Part shown: in pieces, positions 14,770 through 23,259 of the stretch
Layout: each line of letters starts with the position of its first letter
Numbering within the stretch: the first letter of the stretch is position 1
NCBI GenBank assembly: GCA_045132495.1
Contig: JBGUSK010000134.1
Location: 1 to 32,209, forward strand
Reading direction: 5' to 3'
DNA: 32,209 bases
Source: UBA11524 sp045132495
GTDB lineage: Bacteria; Bacillota; Clostridia; Christensenellales; Aristaeellaceae
The notes under the pieces: model-generated
The model's input: only the letters and a program-made list of their open reading frames with translations
The model's database searches: none
Told to the model about the DNA's origin: nothing
Program-made: the position numbers and the translations under genes

Positions 14770-15615
14770 ATGAGAAAGCTGCTTGTCCTTATTTCCCTGC
14801 TGATGCTGATCGTCCCCGGCCTTGCTGAGGCGCCCCTTCAGGAATCCATCTACCTCTATGACCTCGTGGACGGCGGCGCAGTGCTGACCCGCATCTACTT
14901 CGGCGATGAGGTTCCCGAGGTGCTCGTCCTGCCGGACACGCTGGGGGACTGGCCCATCATCGGCATTGGCTATAACGCACTGAACACCTCCGAGATGGAT
15001 TCGGAGATCGGCTTCACCCTGATTGTGCCGGAGGGCGTGACCTTCCTGGAGGAAGTGGCCTTCCAGTGCTGCCACAACGCAGACGCAATCCACCTCCCCG
15101 CCAGCCTGACGGAGATCCCCGAGGGCTGCTTCCACCATGTGGGGGCTGAGATCACCGTTGCCGAGGGGAATCCTCGATATGTCGTGCAGGACGGCTTTCT
15201 TATCGACGCGCTGACCGACACGCTGCTCTATACGGCGCCGTCTGCCACGGGCAAGGCGCTGCCCGCTGTCCGTCGTCTGGGCGAAAGCAGCCTGGACAAC
15301 TGGCACGAGTGGGAGATGGCCGCCGTCATCCCCGAGGGCGTGGAGGAAATGGGGGCATTCCTCTTCCAGGACACGGCGATGACTTCCCTGGTGTTGCCGT
15401 CCACGCTGCGCCTCATTGAGCAGGACGCCATCGACGGCGCGATCACACAGCCAGTGGAAATCCCCGCATCGGTGGAAATGATCCATCGCGGCAACTTCAC
15501 CCGGGAGGAAAATGCCACGCTGATCCTCCTGGGAAGCCCACACTTCGAGACTGCCGATGAGTACGAAGCGCGCACCGGTTACCGCCACTGGCTGGACGAC
15601 TGGGCTGACGAATAA
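14770..15615 (+). CDS. secreted BspA-like leucine-rich-repeat protein
   Basis: This 281-residue protein starts at ATG 14770 with AAAGGCGG seven bases upstream; ATG 14752 in frame is less likely because it lies inside the terminator stem. Residues 1-21 are a signal peptide ending LAEA. The rest has LRR_5 (BspA-type) repeats of the form LVIPEGV-x-x-L-x-x-x-AF, for example LTLIVPEGVTFLEEVAF-like segments at about 75-90 and IPEGVEEMGAFLF at about 188-200. It ends with a short charged tail HWLDDWADE and has no LPxTG or membrane anchor, so it is probably secreted. Function is unknown; related proteins bind host or other surface ligands. It is closely related to the next gene. Confidence 0.8.
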   Translation: MRKLLVLISLLMLIVPGLAEAPLQESIYLYDLVDGGAVLTRIYFGDEVPEVLVLPDTLGDWPIIGIGYNALNTSEMDSEIGFTLIVPEGVTFLEEVAFQCCHNADAIHLPASLTEIPEGCFHHVGAEITVAEGNPRYVVQDGFLIDALTDTLLYTAPSATGKALPAVRRLGESSLDNWHEWEMAAVIPEGVEEMGAFLFQDTAMTSLVLPSTLRLIEQDAIDGAITQPVEIPASVEMIHRGNFTREENATLILLGSPHFETADEYEARTGYRHWLDDWADE

Positions 15616-15629
15616 GGAAAGGAACCCGC

Positions 15630-17141
15630 ATGAAAAAGCTGCTTCTTCTGTTGATCCTCCTACTCCCCTGCCTTGCGCTGGCGGAGGACAATGCTTCTCC
15701 CTGGCGCTATGCCCTGACTGACGAGGGCGCAGTCATCTCCGAATACATCATTGCCGACGACAATCCGGACACACTGGTCATTCCTTCCGAGCTGGACGGG
15801 CATCCGGTGATCGACATTGCCGAGGGCGCCTTCACCGTCTTTCAGGGAGAGCTCTTCTTTGAGCGCGACCTCCCTTACCTCACCAACAAGGATGGCTTCC
15901 TCATCAACACCCGCACGGACACTCTGCTCTTCACCGCACCCTCCAGCCGGGGGAAAGAGCTGCCCGCCGTTCGCCGTCTGGGCAATTGGTCGCTGATCAA
16001 CTGGGCCGAATGGGACATGGATGTGGTCATCCCCGAGGGCGTGGAAGAGATCGGCACGGCAGCTTTCTATGACGTGGAAGTGACCTCACTGACATTGCCG
16101 GAAAGTCTGCGACTCATTGAGACCGATGCATTTTACTCCTTTGGCGTGGAGGGCGGCGAGATCATCCTGCCTGCCGGGGTAGAAATGGTACAGTTTGGCT
16201 CCTTTGGCATATCCTACGTGGATGCCGACGCCACCGGGCGTGTCTACTGGCACCTGACCGTCACCCCGACCGACAAATGGCGTACCCGGTTCGAGACCTA
16301 CTTCGAGTATGCCGCCCGCACCGGCGACGACTCGGACATGGAGGACTACACCCGCGAGCTCTACGAATACGAGGAAACCGCCGACGGCCTCGTCATCACC
16401 AATGCGCTCTGGCATGCCTACGGCAATGCGCTTCCGGAAACCATTACGCTGCCTGCGGAAATCTGGGGCGAACCGGTGGTTGGCATTGCGGATAACGCGC
16501 TGAACACCTCCGAATCCCTGTCGCGGGATCAACACTTTACCCTCGTCATTCCGGAGGGCATCAAATGGGTGGAGGCTGACGCCTTCCAGTGCTGCCACCA
16601 CGCGGACGTGATCGTCTTCCCCGCCAGTCTGACGGAGATCCCCGAGAGCTGCTTCAGTCATGTTCATGCGGAGTTTATCGTGGCGGAAGGCAATCCGCGA
16701 TATGTGGTGCAGGACGGCTTCCTCATCGACAAGCAGACGGATACCCTCCTATTCACCACCCCCGAATGTCAGGGCAAACCCATCCCCGCCATCCGCCGCC
16801 TGGGCGCGGGCAGCATGGACAACTACGCCGTCGAATGGGGCGGAGACCTGGTTATCCCCGAAGGCGTGGAGGAGATCGGCTCCTACGCCTTCTACGACTG
16901 GGAGTACAGCCATGTGACCCTGCCGGAGAGCCTGCGGCTGATCGAATCGATGGCTTTCGAAGTGGGCATCACCGAGCCGGTAGTCATCCCCGCCGGGGTG
17001 GAGATGGTGCAGTGCTGCGCGTTTTCCGGCTGCGGAAGCGTCATTGAGGTCATCGCCAGCAGCGAAAGCACCCATTTTGAGACCCAAGCCGAACACGACG
17101 CACGCTTCGGTGAGACGTTCTGGATGCACGACTGGGAATAA
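15630..17141 (+). CDS. secreted BspA-like leucine-rich-repeat protein, two fused units
   Basis: This 503-residue protein starts at ATG 15630 behind AAGGAAAGG. Residues 1-18 are a signal peptide (LLPCLALAE). The C-terminal part (about 245-503) aligns throughout with the previous protein: both have NALNTSE, FQCCH, PASLTEIPE, VAEGNPRYVVQDGFLID and a final HFET plus HDW-type tail. The N-terminal part (about 20-230) is a shorter version of the same unit and ends FETYFEYAARTG, matching the FETADEYEARTG tail of the preceding gene. This points to tandem duplication followed by fusion. Function is unknown; export is likely. Confidence 0.8.
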   Translation: MKKLLLLLILLLPCLALAEDNASPWRYALTDEGAVISEYIIADDNPDTLVIPSELDGHPVIDIAEGAFTVFQGELFFERDLPYLTNKDGFLINTRTDTLLFTAPSSRGKELPAVRRLGNWSLINWAEWDMDVVIPEGVEEIGTAAFYDVEVTSLTLPESLRLIETDAFYSFGVEGGEIILPAGVEMVQFGSFGISYVDADATGRVYWHLTVTPTDKWRTRFETYFEYAARTGDDSDMEDYTRELYEYEETADGLVITNALWHAYGNALPETITLPAEIWGEPVVGIADNALNTSESLSRDQHFTLVIPEGIKWVEADAFQCCHHADVIVFPASLTEIPESCFSHVHAEFIVAEGNPRYVVQDGFLIDKQTDTLLFTTPECQGKPIPAIRRLGAGSMDNYAVEWGGDLVIPEGVEEIGSYAFYDWEYSHVTLPESLRLIESMAFEVGITEPVVIPAGVEMVQCCAFSGCGSVIEVIASSESTHFETQAEHDARFGETFWMHDWE

Positions 17142-17151
17142 CGGCAAATCA

Positions 17152-17181
17152 GCTCCCCCTGCGAAGGGGGAGCCTTATTTT
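17152..17181 (+). terminator. terminator after the leucine-rich-repeat genes
   Basis: GCTCCCCCT (17152-17160) pairs perfectly with AGGGGGAGC (17165-17173) over a GCGA tetraloop, followed by CTTATTTT. Confidence 0.9.
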
Positions 17182-17182
17182 G

Positions 17183-17212
17183 TTGACACCCTGCCATCCG
17201 TTATGCTATCAT
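17183..17212 (+). promoter_or_regulatory. sigma-A promoter of the beta-mannosidase gene
   Basis: TTGACA (17183-17188) and TATCAT (17207-17212) are 18 bases apart, with an extended TG before the -10. No repressor operator is evident nearby. Confidence 0.75.
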
Positions 17213-17242
17213 ACAGACACTTCCCTCAAAGGAGCGTTGCAA

Positions 17243-19708
17243 ATGAAAAAGACGATCAACCTTTCCGCCGCTGCATGGCGCATGCACGAATGCGGCTGCG
17301 TCTCCTGGCATGAAGCTCATGTTCCCGGCAGCGTATATGCCGACCTCATGTCTGACGGCACCATGCCCGACCCCTTTTATCGTGACAATGAGTTCGCCTT
17401 TTTCGACCTGATGAAGAAGGATTGGGAATATGTGTGTACCTTCGACGCAGCAGATGCGCTGGACTGCCAGCATGTTGAGCTGGTCTGCGAAGGCCTGGAC
17501 ACCCTGGCGGACGTGTCCCTCAACGGCACATTTATCGCCCATGCCGACAACATGCACATCACCTGGGCGTGGGACGTGAAGCCCCTCCTGCACGAGGGCG
17601 AAAACGAGCTTCGCATCGTGTTCCGCAGCCCGATCAACTACTGCGCCGAAGCCGCTGAACGCGCACCGGGCTGGGAATCCTCCGATGCGACCCCCGGCTT
17701 CCGCCATCTGCGCAAGGCCCACTGCATGTTCGGTTGGGATTGGGGCCCCCGCCTGCCCGATGCTGGCATATGGCGGCCGATTTACCTGCGCTGCTGGGAG
17801 GACGCCCGCGTGGAATCCGCCCTGATCACCCAGCGTCATGAGGACGGCCAGGTCACCCTGACCATCACGCCGGAGCTCGAGGGCGAGTCCGCATGGCAGG
17901 CCATCATCACCGCGCCTGACGGAACTGTGCTGACCACCGCCGTCACCGAGACGACCTCCACCGATATCGTCATTGCCGCTCCCCAGCTCTGGTGGCCCCA
18001 CGGCTATGGCGAGCAGCCCCTGTACACGTTGGAAGTCCGCGCAATCGTGGACGGCGTGGTCGTTGACAGCTGGAAGCGCCGCATCGGTCTACGCACCCTC
18101 TCCGTCAGCCAGGAAAAGGATCAGTGGGGCGAGGAATTCTGCCATATCGTCAACGGCAAGAAGATCTTCGCCATGGGCGCGGACTACATCCCCGAGGACA
18201 ACATCCTCGCCCGCGTCACCCCCGAGCGTACTCGCCGTCTGCTGGAGGACGCAGCGCTGGCCAACATGAATACCATCCGCATCTGGGGCGGCGGCTACTA
18301 CCCGGATGATTTCTTCTATGACATCTGCGATGAGCTGGGCCTGCTGGTCTGGCAGGATCTGATGTACGCCTGCGCCTTCTACGACCTGACGGAGGACTTC
18401 GAGGAATCCATCCGCGAAGAGACCCGGCAGAACGTCCAGCGGCTGCATCACCATCCGTCATTGGCGCTCATCTGCGGCAACAATGAGATGGAAATGTTCA
18501 TGGGCTATGCCAATGATAATCTTATCCGCGGCGGCAATGGTTTTGCCCCCAAGAACCGCCGCCATGTGACCGATTACGTCAAAATGTTTGAGTACATTCT
18601 GCCGAAGATCGTGAAGGATTACGCCCCGGATACCTTCTGGTGGCCCGCTTCGCCCTCCTCCGGCGGCGATTTTGACAACCCCAACGACTTCAGCCGCGGC
18701 GACGTGCACTACTGGGATGTCTGGCACGGCGAGAAGTCCTTCACCGAGTACCGCAAATTCCACTTCCGGTATGCCAGCGAATTTGGCTTCCAGTCCTTCC
18801 CCTGCCTGAAGACAGTCGAATCCTTCACCGAGCCGGGCGACCGCAACATCTTCTCCCGCATCATGGAGCGCCACCAGCGCAACGGCGCGGCCAACGGCAA
18901 GATCCTCGCCTACCTGGCGCAAACCTACAAGTACCCCAACTCCTTCGATGATCTGCTCCATGCCTCCCAGCTGCTGCAGGCGGAGGCCATCCGCTACGGC
19001 GTGGAGCACTGGCGGCGCAACCGCGGGCGCTGCATGGGTGCGATCATCTGGCAGCTCAACGACTGCTGGCCCGTGGCAAGCTGGTCGTCCATCGACTACT
19101 TCGGTCGTTGGAAGGCCCTGCATTATGCGGCGAAACGGTTCTTCGCGCCGGTGATGATCTCCGCCGAGGAGGAGGGCGAAATCAGCCAGAATCCGAAGAT
19201 CAACGAGTACCGCACCACACCCATTGAGCGTTCTGTCCGTTTGAACGTGGTCAATGAAACCATGCAAGACATGTCCGGCACCGTTCACTGGGCGCTGCGC
19301 ACGGCAGATGCGGCTATCATCCGCGAGGGCAGCGTTGAATTGACAGTCCCGGCGCTCTCCGCTGTATGGCTGGACAAGATGCTCTTTGATGACGCGACCC
19401 TCACCGGGCATTATGTCAGCTTTGACTTCACGGTGGACGGCAGCGTTGTCAGCGAGGGTACGGCGATCTTCTGCGCACCCAAGCATTTCGAATTCTTCGC
19501 CCCGCAGCTCACCGCTGTAGTCGATGGCGACGTCATCATCGTGAAGGCCTCCGCTTTTGCACGGCAGGTGTGGATCGAATCCGACGACCCGGACATGCTG
19601 CTCTCCGACAACGCATTCGATATGAACGCCGGTACAAAGCGGGTTCAGATCCTGCGCGGCAGGGCAGATAACCTCCGCTTGCGCAGCGTGTACGATTTGG
19701 GCAGATAA
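17243..19708 (+). CDS. beta-mannosidase, glycoside hydrolase family 2
   Basis: This 821-residue protein starts at ATG 17243 behind AAAGGAG. The order is GH2 sugar-binding jelly roll (about 1-170, with VPGSVYADLM and the FGWDWGPRLPDAG segment typical of beta-mannosidases), immunoglobulin-like domain (about 185-275), TIM barrel (about 280-640) and C-terminal beta domains. The acid/base is Glu415 in CGNNEMEMF and the nucleophile Glu513 in SEFGFQSFP; IWQLNDCWPVASW is also conserved. No signal peptide is present, so it should cleave beta-mannosides imported into the cytoplasm. It is transcribed alone with its own promoter and terminator, with no transporter beside it. Confidence 0.93.
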   Translation: MKKTINLSAAAWRMHECGCVSWHEAHVPGSVYADLMSDGTMPDPFYRDNEFAFFDLMKKDWEYVCTFDAADALDCQHVELVCEGLDTLADVSLNGTFIAHADNMHITWAWDVKPLLHEGENELRIVFRSPINYCAEAAERAPGWESSDATPGFRHLRKAHCMFGWDWGPRLPDAGIWRPIYLRCWEDARVESALITQRHEDGQVTLTITPELEGESAWQAIITAPDGTVLTTAVTETTSTDIVIAAPQLWWPHGYGEQPLYTLEVRAIVDGVVVDSWKRRIGLRTLSVSQEKDQWGEEFCHIVNGKKIFAMGADYIPEDNILARVTPERTRRLLEDAALANMNTIRIWGGGYYPDDFFYDICDELGLLVWQDLMYACAFYDLTEDFEESIREETRQNVQRLHHHPSLALICGNNEMEMFMGYANDNLIRGGNGFAPKNRRHVTDYVKMFEYILPKIVKDYAPDTFWWPASPSSGGDFDNPNDFSRGDVHYWDVWHGEKSFTEYRKFHFRYASEFGFQSFPCLKTVESFTEPGDRNIFSRIMERHQRNGAANGKILAYLAQTYKYPNSFDDLLHASQLLQAEAIRYGVEHWRRNRGRCMGAIIWQLNDCWPVASWSSIDYFGRWKALHYAAKRFFAPVMISAEEEGEISQNPKINEYRTTPIERSVRLNVVNETMQDMSGTVHWALRTADAAIIREGSVELTVPALSAVWLDKMLFDDATLTGHYVSFDFTVDGSVVSEGTAIFCAPKHFEFFAPQLTAVVDGDVIIVKASAFARQVWIESDDPDMLLSDNAFDMNAGTKRVQILRGRADNLRLRSVYDLGR

Positions 19709-19713
19709 AAGTT

Positions 19714-19750
19714 GGACTGCATCCCTTGATATGGGGTGCAGTCCTTTTTT
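19714..19750. terminator. bidirectional terminator between beta-mannosidase and histidine kinase genes
   Basis: GGACTGCATCCC (19714-19725) pairs with GGGGTGCAGTCC (19733-19744), followed by six T on the plus strand. On the minus strand the hairpin is followed by ACTTTTAT. It serves the convergent genes on both sides. Confidence 0.85.
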
Positions 19751-21243
19751 CATTGTTCAATTTGGCATTCAAACCAGAAGGTCGTTCCCTCGCCGACTGT
19801 GCTGTCCACGCCGTACTTCGCGCCGTGCTTTTCCAGGATGCTCTGCACGATGGACAGGCCCAGCCCGCTGCCGATAACAGCCCGGCGGTGGGTTTCCTTG
19901 GCGCGGTAGTACCGGTTCCAGATCAGGGGCAGCTCCTCCGCCGGGATGCCCTTGCCCGTATCGCGGATGGCAATGCGAACCCGTTCTCCCTCCGCCATCT
20001 GGGTGACGGTGACCGTCCGATCTTCGCCGGTGTAGGTGAGCGCGTTGCCGATCAGGTTGTACACCACCTGCCCGATGCGTTTTTCATCCGCATAGACGAT
20101 AACGTGCTCCGCCGGCTCGAAGATCAGCCTGTATCCGTCCTTCTCCGTCATGCGGGCGACCCGCTGAACAATATTCTCCACAGCGTCGGTGAGATCAAAA
20201 GCGGCCATTTCCAGCTGTACGCTGCCCGTTTGAAGCTTGGAGAAATCCAGCAGTTCCGAAACGAGGCTGGTCAAGCGGTTGGTTTCGTCGATGACGATTT
20301 GCAGATTCTCCGGACTGGCCTCGCCGGGAATATCCCGCATCACTTCCGCATAGCCGCCGATCATTGTCAGCGGCGTGCGCAGGTCGTGGCTGATGTTGGC
20401 GATCAGCTCATGCTGCAGGCTTTCCACCTGGCTGAGCTCCCTGGCGGCAGCAGCCAGCGTTGCGTTGAGCTCGGCCATTTCACGGTATTCGGCGCCATGC
20501 TCTGGAAGATCATACTGTCCGCGGGCGAGACTTCGGGCGGCCTCATTGGTTTCAATGATGGGCCGTGACACCCGGCGGGAGATCATCCACGCCAGCAGCA
20601 TCGCACCCAGCAGCACCGCAATGGTGATAACCAGCAGCTGCGTGCGCAGGGTATCCACGGTGGCGTCCAGCGGGGTGATGATGGCATTGAGCAGCAGATA
20701 CCCCGGCTGTCCGTCCGCCAGCGTGACCCGGCGGATGCACAAAAGCACCTGCTGATCCTCCGTTACCTGCGGCACCCGGCCACGGAAGTTGCGGGGATTG
20801 ACCTGCTTATCCACCGTCGGAGCCACCTTGAACAACTTCGTCAATACGCTGCCGTCCTCCGGGGCAATACTGCACCAAAAGGTACGATCCGCCTTGGACA
20901 TGCGGTGGATCAGACAGAAGTGAATATCCTCGCTGGATGTTACCGTTCTGCCATGCTGATCCAGCAGCACGATGCACGTATCGCTTCGGCTGGCCAGATG
21001 GTCGATCAGACCCTCCAGCTCCGCATTGTCCACGTTGGCTGCTACCATATCAGAGGTCTGGCGGATCTGATGCGTTTTGTTCCAGCGGTAGAAATCCTCC
21101 AGCAGCACCATCTGAAACAGCCACAAAAGCACGATCACCGCAGCAACAAAAGCCATCAGGTACATCATCACCCGATGGCGGATGCCGCGGCTGCTGGCTC
21201 TGCGGCTGCTGTTCGTCTTAGCGTCATCCGTATTCATGGTCAT
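19750..21243 (-). CDS. two-component sensor histidine kinase
   Basis: This 497-residue protein starts at ATG 21243, overlapping the response-regulator stop as ATGA. Membrane spans lie at about 24-47 and 202-222, with an extracytoplasmic sensor domain of about 150 residues containing three cysteines (Cys90, Cys110, Cys124). A HAMP linker (about 222-275) leads to HisKA with His286 in ISHDLRTPL, and an ATPase with N-box YNLIGNA (395-401), G1 DTGKGIP (428-434) and G2 GSGLGL (458-463). It should phosphorylate the regulator encoded just upstream. The signal is unknown; a PDZ membrane protein in the same gene group might take part. Confidence 0.93.
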   Translation of the reverse strand: MTMNTDDAKTNSSRRASSRGIRHRVMMYLMAFVAAVIVLLWLFQMVLLEDFYRWNKTHQIRQTSDMVAANVDNAELEGLIDHLASRSDTCIVLLDQHGRTVTSSEDIHFCLIHRMSKADRTFWCSIAPEDGSVLTKLFKVAPTVDKQVNPRNFRGRVPQVTEDQQVLLCIRRVTLADGQPGYLLLNAIITPLDATVDTLRTQLLVITIAVLLGAMLLAWMISRRVSRPIIETNEAARSLARGQYDLPEHGAEYREMAELNATLAAAARELSQVESLQHELIANISHDLRTPLTMIGGYAEVMRDIPGEASPENLQIVIDETNRLTSLVSELLDFSKLQTGSVQLEMAAFDLTDAVENIVQRVARMTEKDGYRLIFEPAEHVIVYADEKRIGQVVYNLIGNALTYTGEDRTVTVTQMAEGERVRIAIRDTGKGIPAEELPLIWNRYYRAKETHRRAVIGSGLGLSIVQSILEKHGAKYGVDSTVGEGTTFWFECQIEQ

Positions 21244-21911
21244 TCCTTTTCAAAGCGGTATCCCACGCCGCGCAGAGTGGTGATCCTGTCGGCATAAGCG
21301 CCCAGGCTCTTGCGCAGGAGCTTGATGTGGGTATCCAGCGTGCGGTCGTCGCCGTAGAAGTCGTACCCCCACACCTCGCTGATCAGCCGCTCTCGCGTAA
21401 GGGCGATGCCGCGGTTGCGCACCATGTAAAACAGCAGCTCATACTCCTTGGGCGACAGCTGCAGCGGCGTATCGCCGATGGTGACGCGGCGGGCCGTGAA
21501 ATCCACCGTCAGCTCATCAAGCCTGACCACCTCCGGCGCATCGGATGCCCCGCCAGTGACCCGCTTGAGGATGGCGGCGATGCGCATCATCAGCTCACGG
21601 GGAGAGAAGGGCTTGACCACATAGTCATCCACCCCCAGCTCAAAGCCCCGCAAACGGTCATACTCCTCGCCTCTTGCGGAGAGCATGATGACCGGCACGT
21701 CGCTGGTCTTGCGGATCTCCCGCACAGCGCTGAAGCCATCCAGTTCCGGCATCATCACATCCATCACGATCAGGTCGAACTGGCCGGCGCGGCACATTTC
21801 GATCGCCTCCATGCCATTGGCAGCCTCGGTCACCTGATAGCCCTCAAAGATGGCGTATTTGCGGATCAGCCCGCGAATGTTGAACTCATCGTCCACAATG
21901 AGGATATGCAT
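21240..21911 (-). CDS. OmpR-family response regulator
   Basis: This 223-residue protein has a receiver domain (1-115) with acidic pair Asp7/Asp8, phosphoacceptor Asp51 in VMDVMMP, Ser78 in the MLSARGE segment and Lys100 in VVKPFSP. The C-terminal winged helix (about 128-222) includes LSPKEYELLFYMVRN and RTLDTHIKLLRKSL, then TLRGVGYRFE. The start follows GGGAGGAAAC on the minus strand. It is transcribed with the kinase and has its own promoter inside the end of the PDZ gene. Targets are unknown. Confidence 0.95.
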   Translation of the reverse strand: MHILIVDDEFNIRGLIRKYAIFEGYQVTEAANGMEAIEMCRAGQFDLIVMDVMMPELDGFSAVREIRKTSDVPVIMLSARGEEYDRLRGFELGVDDYVVKPFSPRELMMRIAAILKRVTGGASDAPEVVRLDELTVDFTARRVTIGDTPLQLSPKEYELLFYMVRNRGIALTRERLISEVWGYDFYGDDRTLDTHIKLLRKSLGAYADRITTLRGVGYRFEKE

Positions 21912-21940
21912 CGTGTTTCCTCCCGTTCCTGTGTGCCTAT

Positions 21941-21969
21941 AGTATACGGCCCTGACGGCCTGATTTCAA
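21941..21969 (-). promoter_or_regulatory. sigma-A promoter of the response regulator-kinase pair
   Basis: On the minus strand TTGAAA (21964-21969) and TATACT (21941-21946) are 17 bases apart. The spacer contains the inverted repeat GGCC-GTCAG-GGCC, a possible operator. The -35 lies just past the stop codon of the PDZ gene, so the two regulators can be expressed apart from it. Confidence 0.7.
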
Positions 21970-21972
21970 GCT

Positions 21973-22323
21973 TTATCTGACCAGCAGGAGAATCTGCTGC
22001 TCCCGGCCCTCCCGCAGCAATGTGAGAGGAAGGCTCTCCCCGGCACTGTCCAGCAGGCGTTCCAGATCATTCACATGGTTGATCGCCATGCCCTGCGAGG
22101 CAATGATCCTGTCCCCCGGAAAAACGCCAGCCCGATCCGCCGGACTATCCTGAGTCACCGCCAGCACATAAAGCCCCTGTTCCTGCTCCAGCAGCATCAG
22201 CCCCAGTGACGCACTGGAGGCTTCTGTCAGGGACGGATCATCCTGGACCAGGCTGACCAGCAACACCAGCAGCACCAGCAGCAGTACGGCTGCCAGCGCA
22301 ACCCACTTCTTCTGCCCCTTCAC
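21973..22323 (-). CDS. membrane-anchored PDZ-domain protein
   Basis: This 116-residue protein starts at GTG 22323 behind GGGAGGGAG. One membrane span lies at about 7-26, followed by a short linker and a single PDZ domain (about 38-116) with LGLMLLEQEQGLYVLAV-like carboxylate-binding strand, SPADRAGVFPGDRIIASQG and a final LREGREQQILLLV strand. There is no protease domain. PDZ modules of this kind bind C-terminal peptides and often assist membrane proteases. It precedes the two-component genes in the same direction, with a 61-base gap that contains their promoter, so co-function is possible but not shown. Confidence 0.8.
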   Translation of the reverse strand: MKGQKKWVALAAVLLLVLLVLLVSLVQDDPSLTEASSASLGLMLLEQEQGLYVLAVTQDSPADRAGVFPGDRIIASQGMAINHVNDLERLLDSAGESLPLTLLREGREQQILLLVR

Positions 22324-22387
22324 TGGACGCTCCCTCCCTTCTTACCTCCATCATACCTACCTTCCGTGACGAACATGTGAAGGCGTA

Positions 22388-22416
22388 TTGATTCCGCAAT
22401 GAATTTGCGGTATACT
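22388..22416 (+). promoter_or_regulatory. sigma-A promoter with a palindrome filling its spacer
   Basis: TTGATT (22388-22393) and TATACT (22411-22416) are 17 bases apart. The whole spacer is an inverted repeat: CCGCAA (22394-22399), TGAAT, TTGCGG (22405-22410). A dimeric regulator bound there would lie between the two polymerase contacts, as with repressors or MerR-type activators, although MerR promoters usually have 19-base spacers. Confidence 0.65.
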
Positions 22417-22446
22417 GGCTTATATTCCCCAAGCGAGGTGACCGCC

Positions 22447-23247
22447 ATGCCTGTTAAATCCCGCGCCATCGCCGGAAATACCAACACCGGCCTGCTCAAG
22501 CTGATCGCACTGGTCTTCATGTTCATCGACCATGCGGGGAAGATGTGCTTCCCCCACATGATGGAACTGCGCATCCTGGGCCGCATCGCCTTCCCGCTGT
22601 ACTGCTGGTGCCTGGTGGTGGGCGCAAATCATACCCGTTCCTTTCCCAAGTACCTGCTGCGCATCGCCCTCATCGGCCTTGTATCCCAGCCGCTTTACAT
22701 GGTGGCGCTCCATCATCCCTGGACGAAAATCAACATTTTCCTCACCCTCTTCGTCGCCCTGCTGGGCCTGTGGGGATTGCGGGAGAAGAGATTCCTCAGC
22801 CACATCTGGGCACCAGTGATCGCGCTGCTGCTGGCACAGCTTCTGGAGGTGGACTACGGCTGGAAGGGTGTGCTGCTGGTGTTCCTGCTCTGGGCCGTGC
22901 GGAACTCCCGCGCTGGGATCGCTGCGGTGATGCTCGCCTTCTGCCTGTTCTGGGGCTCGTCCTCTTCCATCGTCACCAGCTTCTTCTCCCTGCGCTTCAG
23001 CGGCCTGACCCGCAGTGCCCTTGGCGGACTCATCTCTCCCTTCCTGCGTCTGCAGGGGCTGGCCATCCTGGCACTCCCGCTGATGCTGATCAGATTCCCC
23101 CGCAGCATCCGCCTGCCTAAATGGATGGGCTACGCGCTGTATCCGGCACATCTGGCGCTGCTCATTGCGCTGGAATACGCCCTGGGCGTGACCGTCCACT
23201 GGGAGCACATCACCAATGCATGGCAGCAGCTCATCGCGCTGTTTTGA
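22447..23247 (+). CDS. TraX-family integral membrane protein
   Basis: This 266-residue protein starts at ATG 22447 with GAGGTG upstream; the in-frame ATG at 22399 lies inside the promoter palindrome and is rejected. The TraX pattern is clear: GLLKLIALVFMFIDHAGKM near the start, then RILGRIAFPLYCWCLVVG and a final YALYPAHLALL. About eight hydrophobic segments fill the protein. TraX of plasmid F acetylates pilin N-termini; chromosomal members are thought to be membrane acyltransferases with unknown substrates. There is no conjugation gene near it, so a pilin role is unlikely here. The nucleotidyltransferase gene follows by 12 bases. Confidence 0.82.
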   Translation: MPVKSRAIAGNTNTGLLKLIALVFMFIDHAGKMCFPHMMELRILGRIAFPLYCWCLVVGANHTRSFPKYLLRIALIGLVSQPLYMVALHHPWTKINIFLTLFVALLGLWGLREKRFLSHIWAPVIALLLAQLLEVDYGWKGVLLVFLLWAVRNSRAGIAAVMLAFCLFWGSSSSIVTSFFSLRFSGLTRSALGGLISPFLRLQGLAILALPLMLIRFPRSIRLPKWMGYALYPAHLALLIALEYALGVTVHWEHITNAWQQLIALF

Positions 23248-23259
23248 TGGGAGGACACT

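Noticed and set aside
19726..20568. 280-residue plus-strand open frame opposite the histidine kinase
   Set aside because: It starts inside the bidirectional terminator and is antisense to intact kinase motifs; no independent coding signal.
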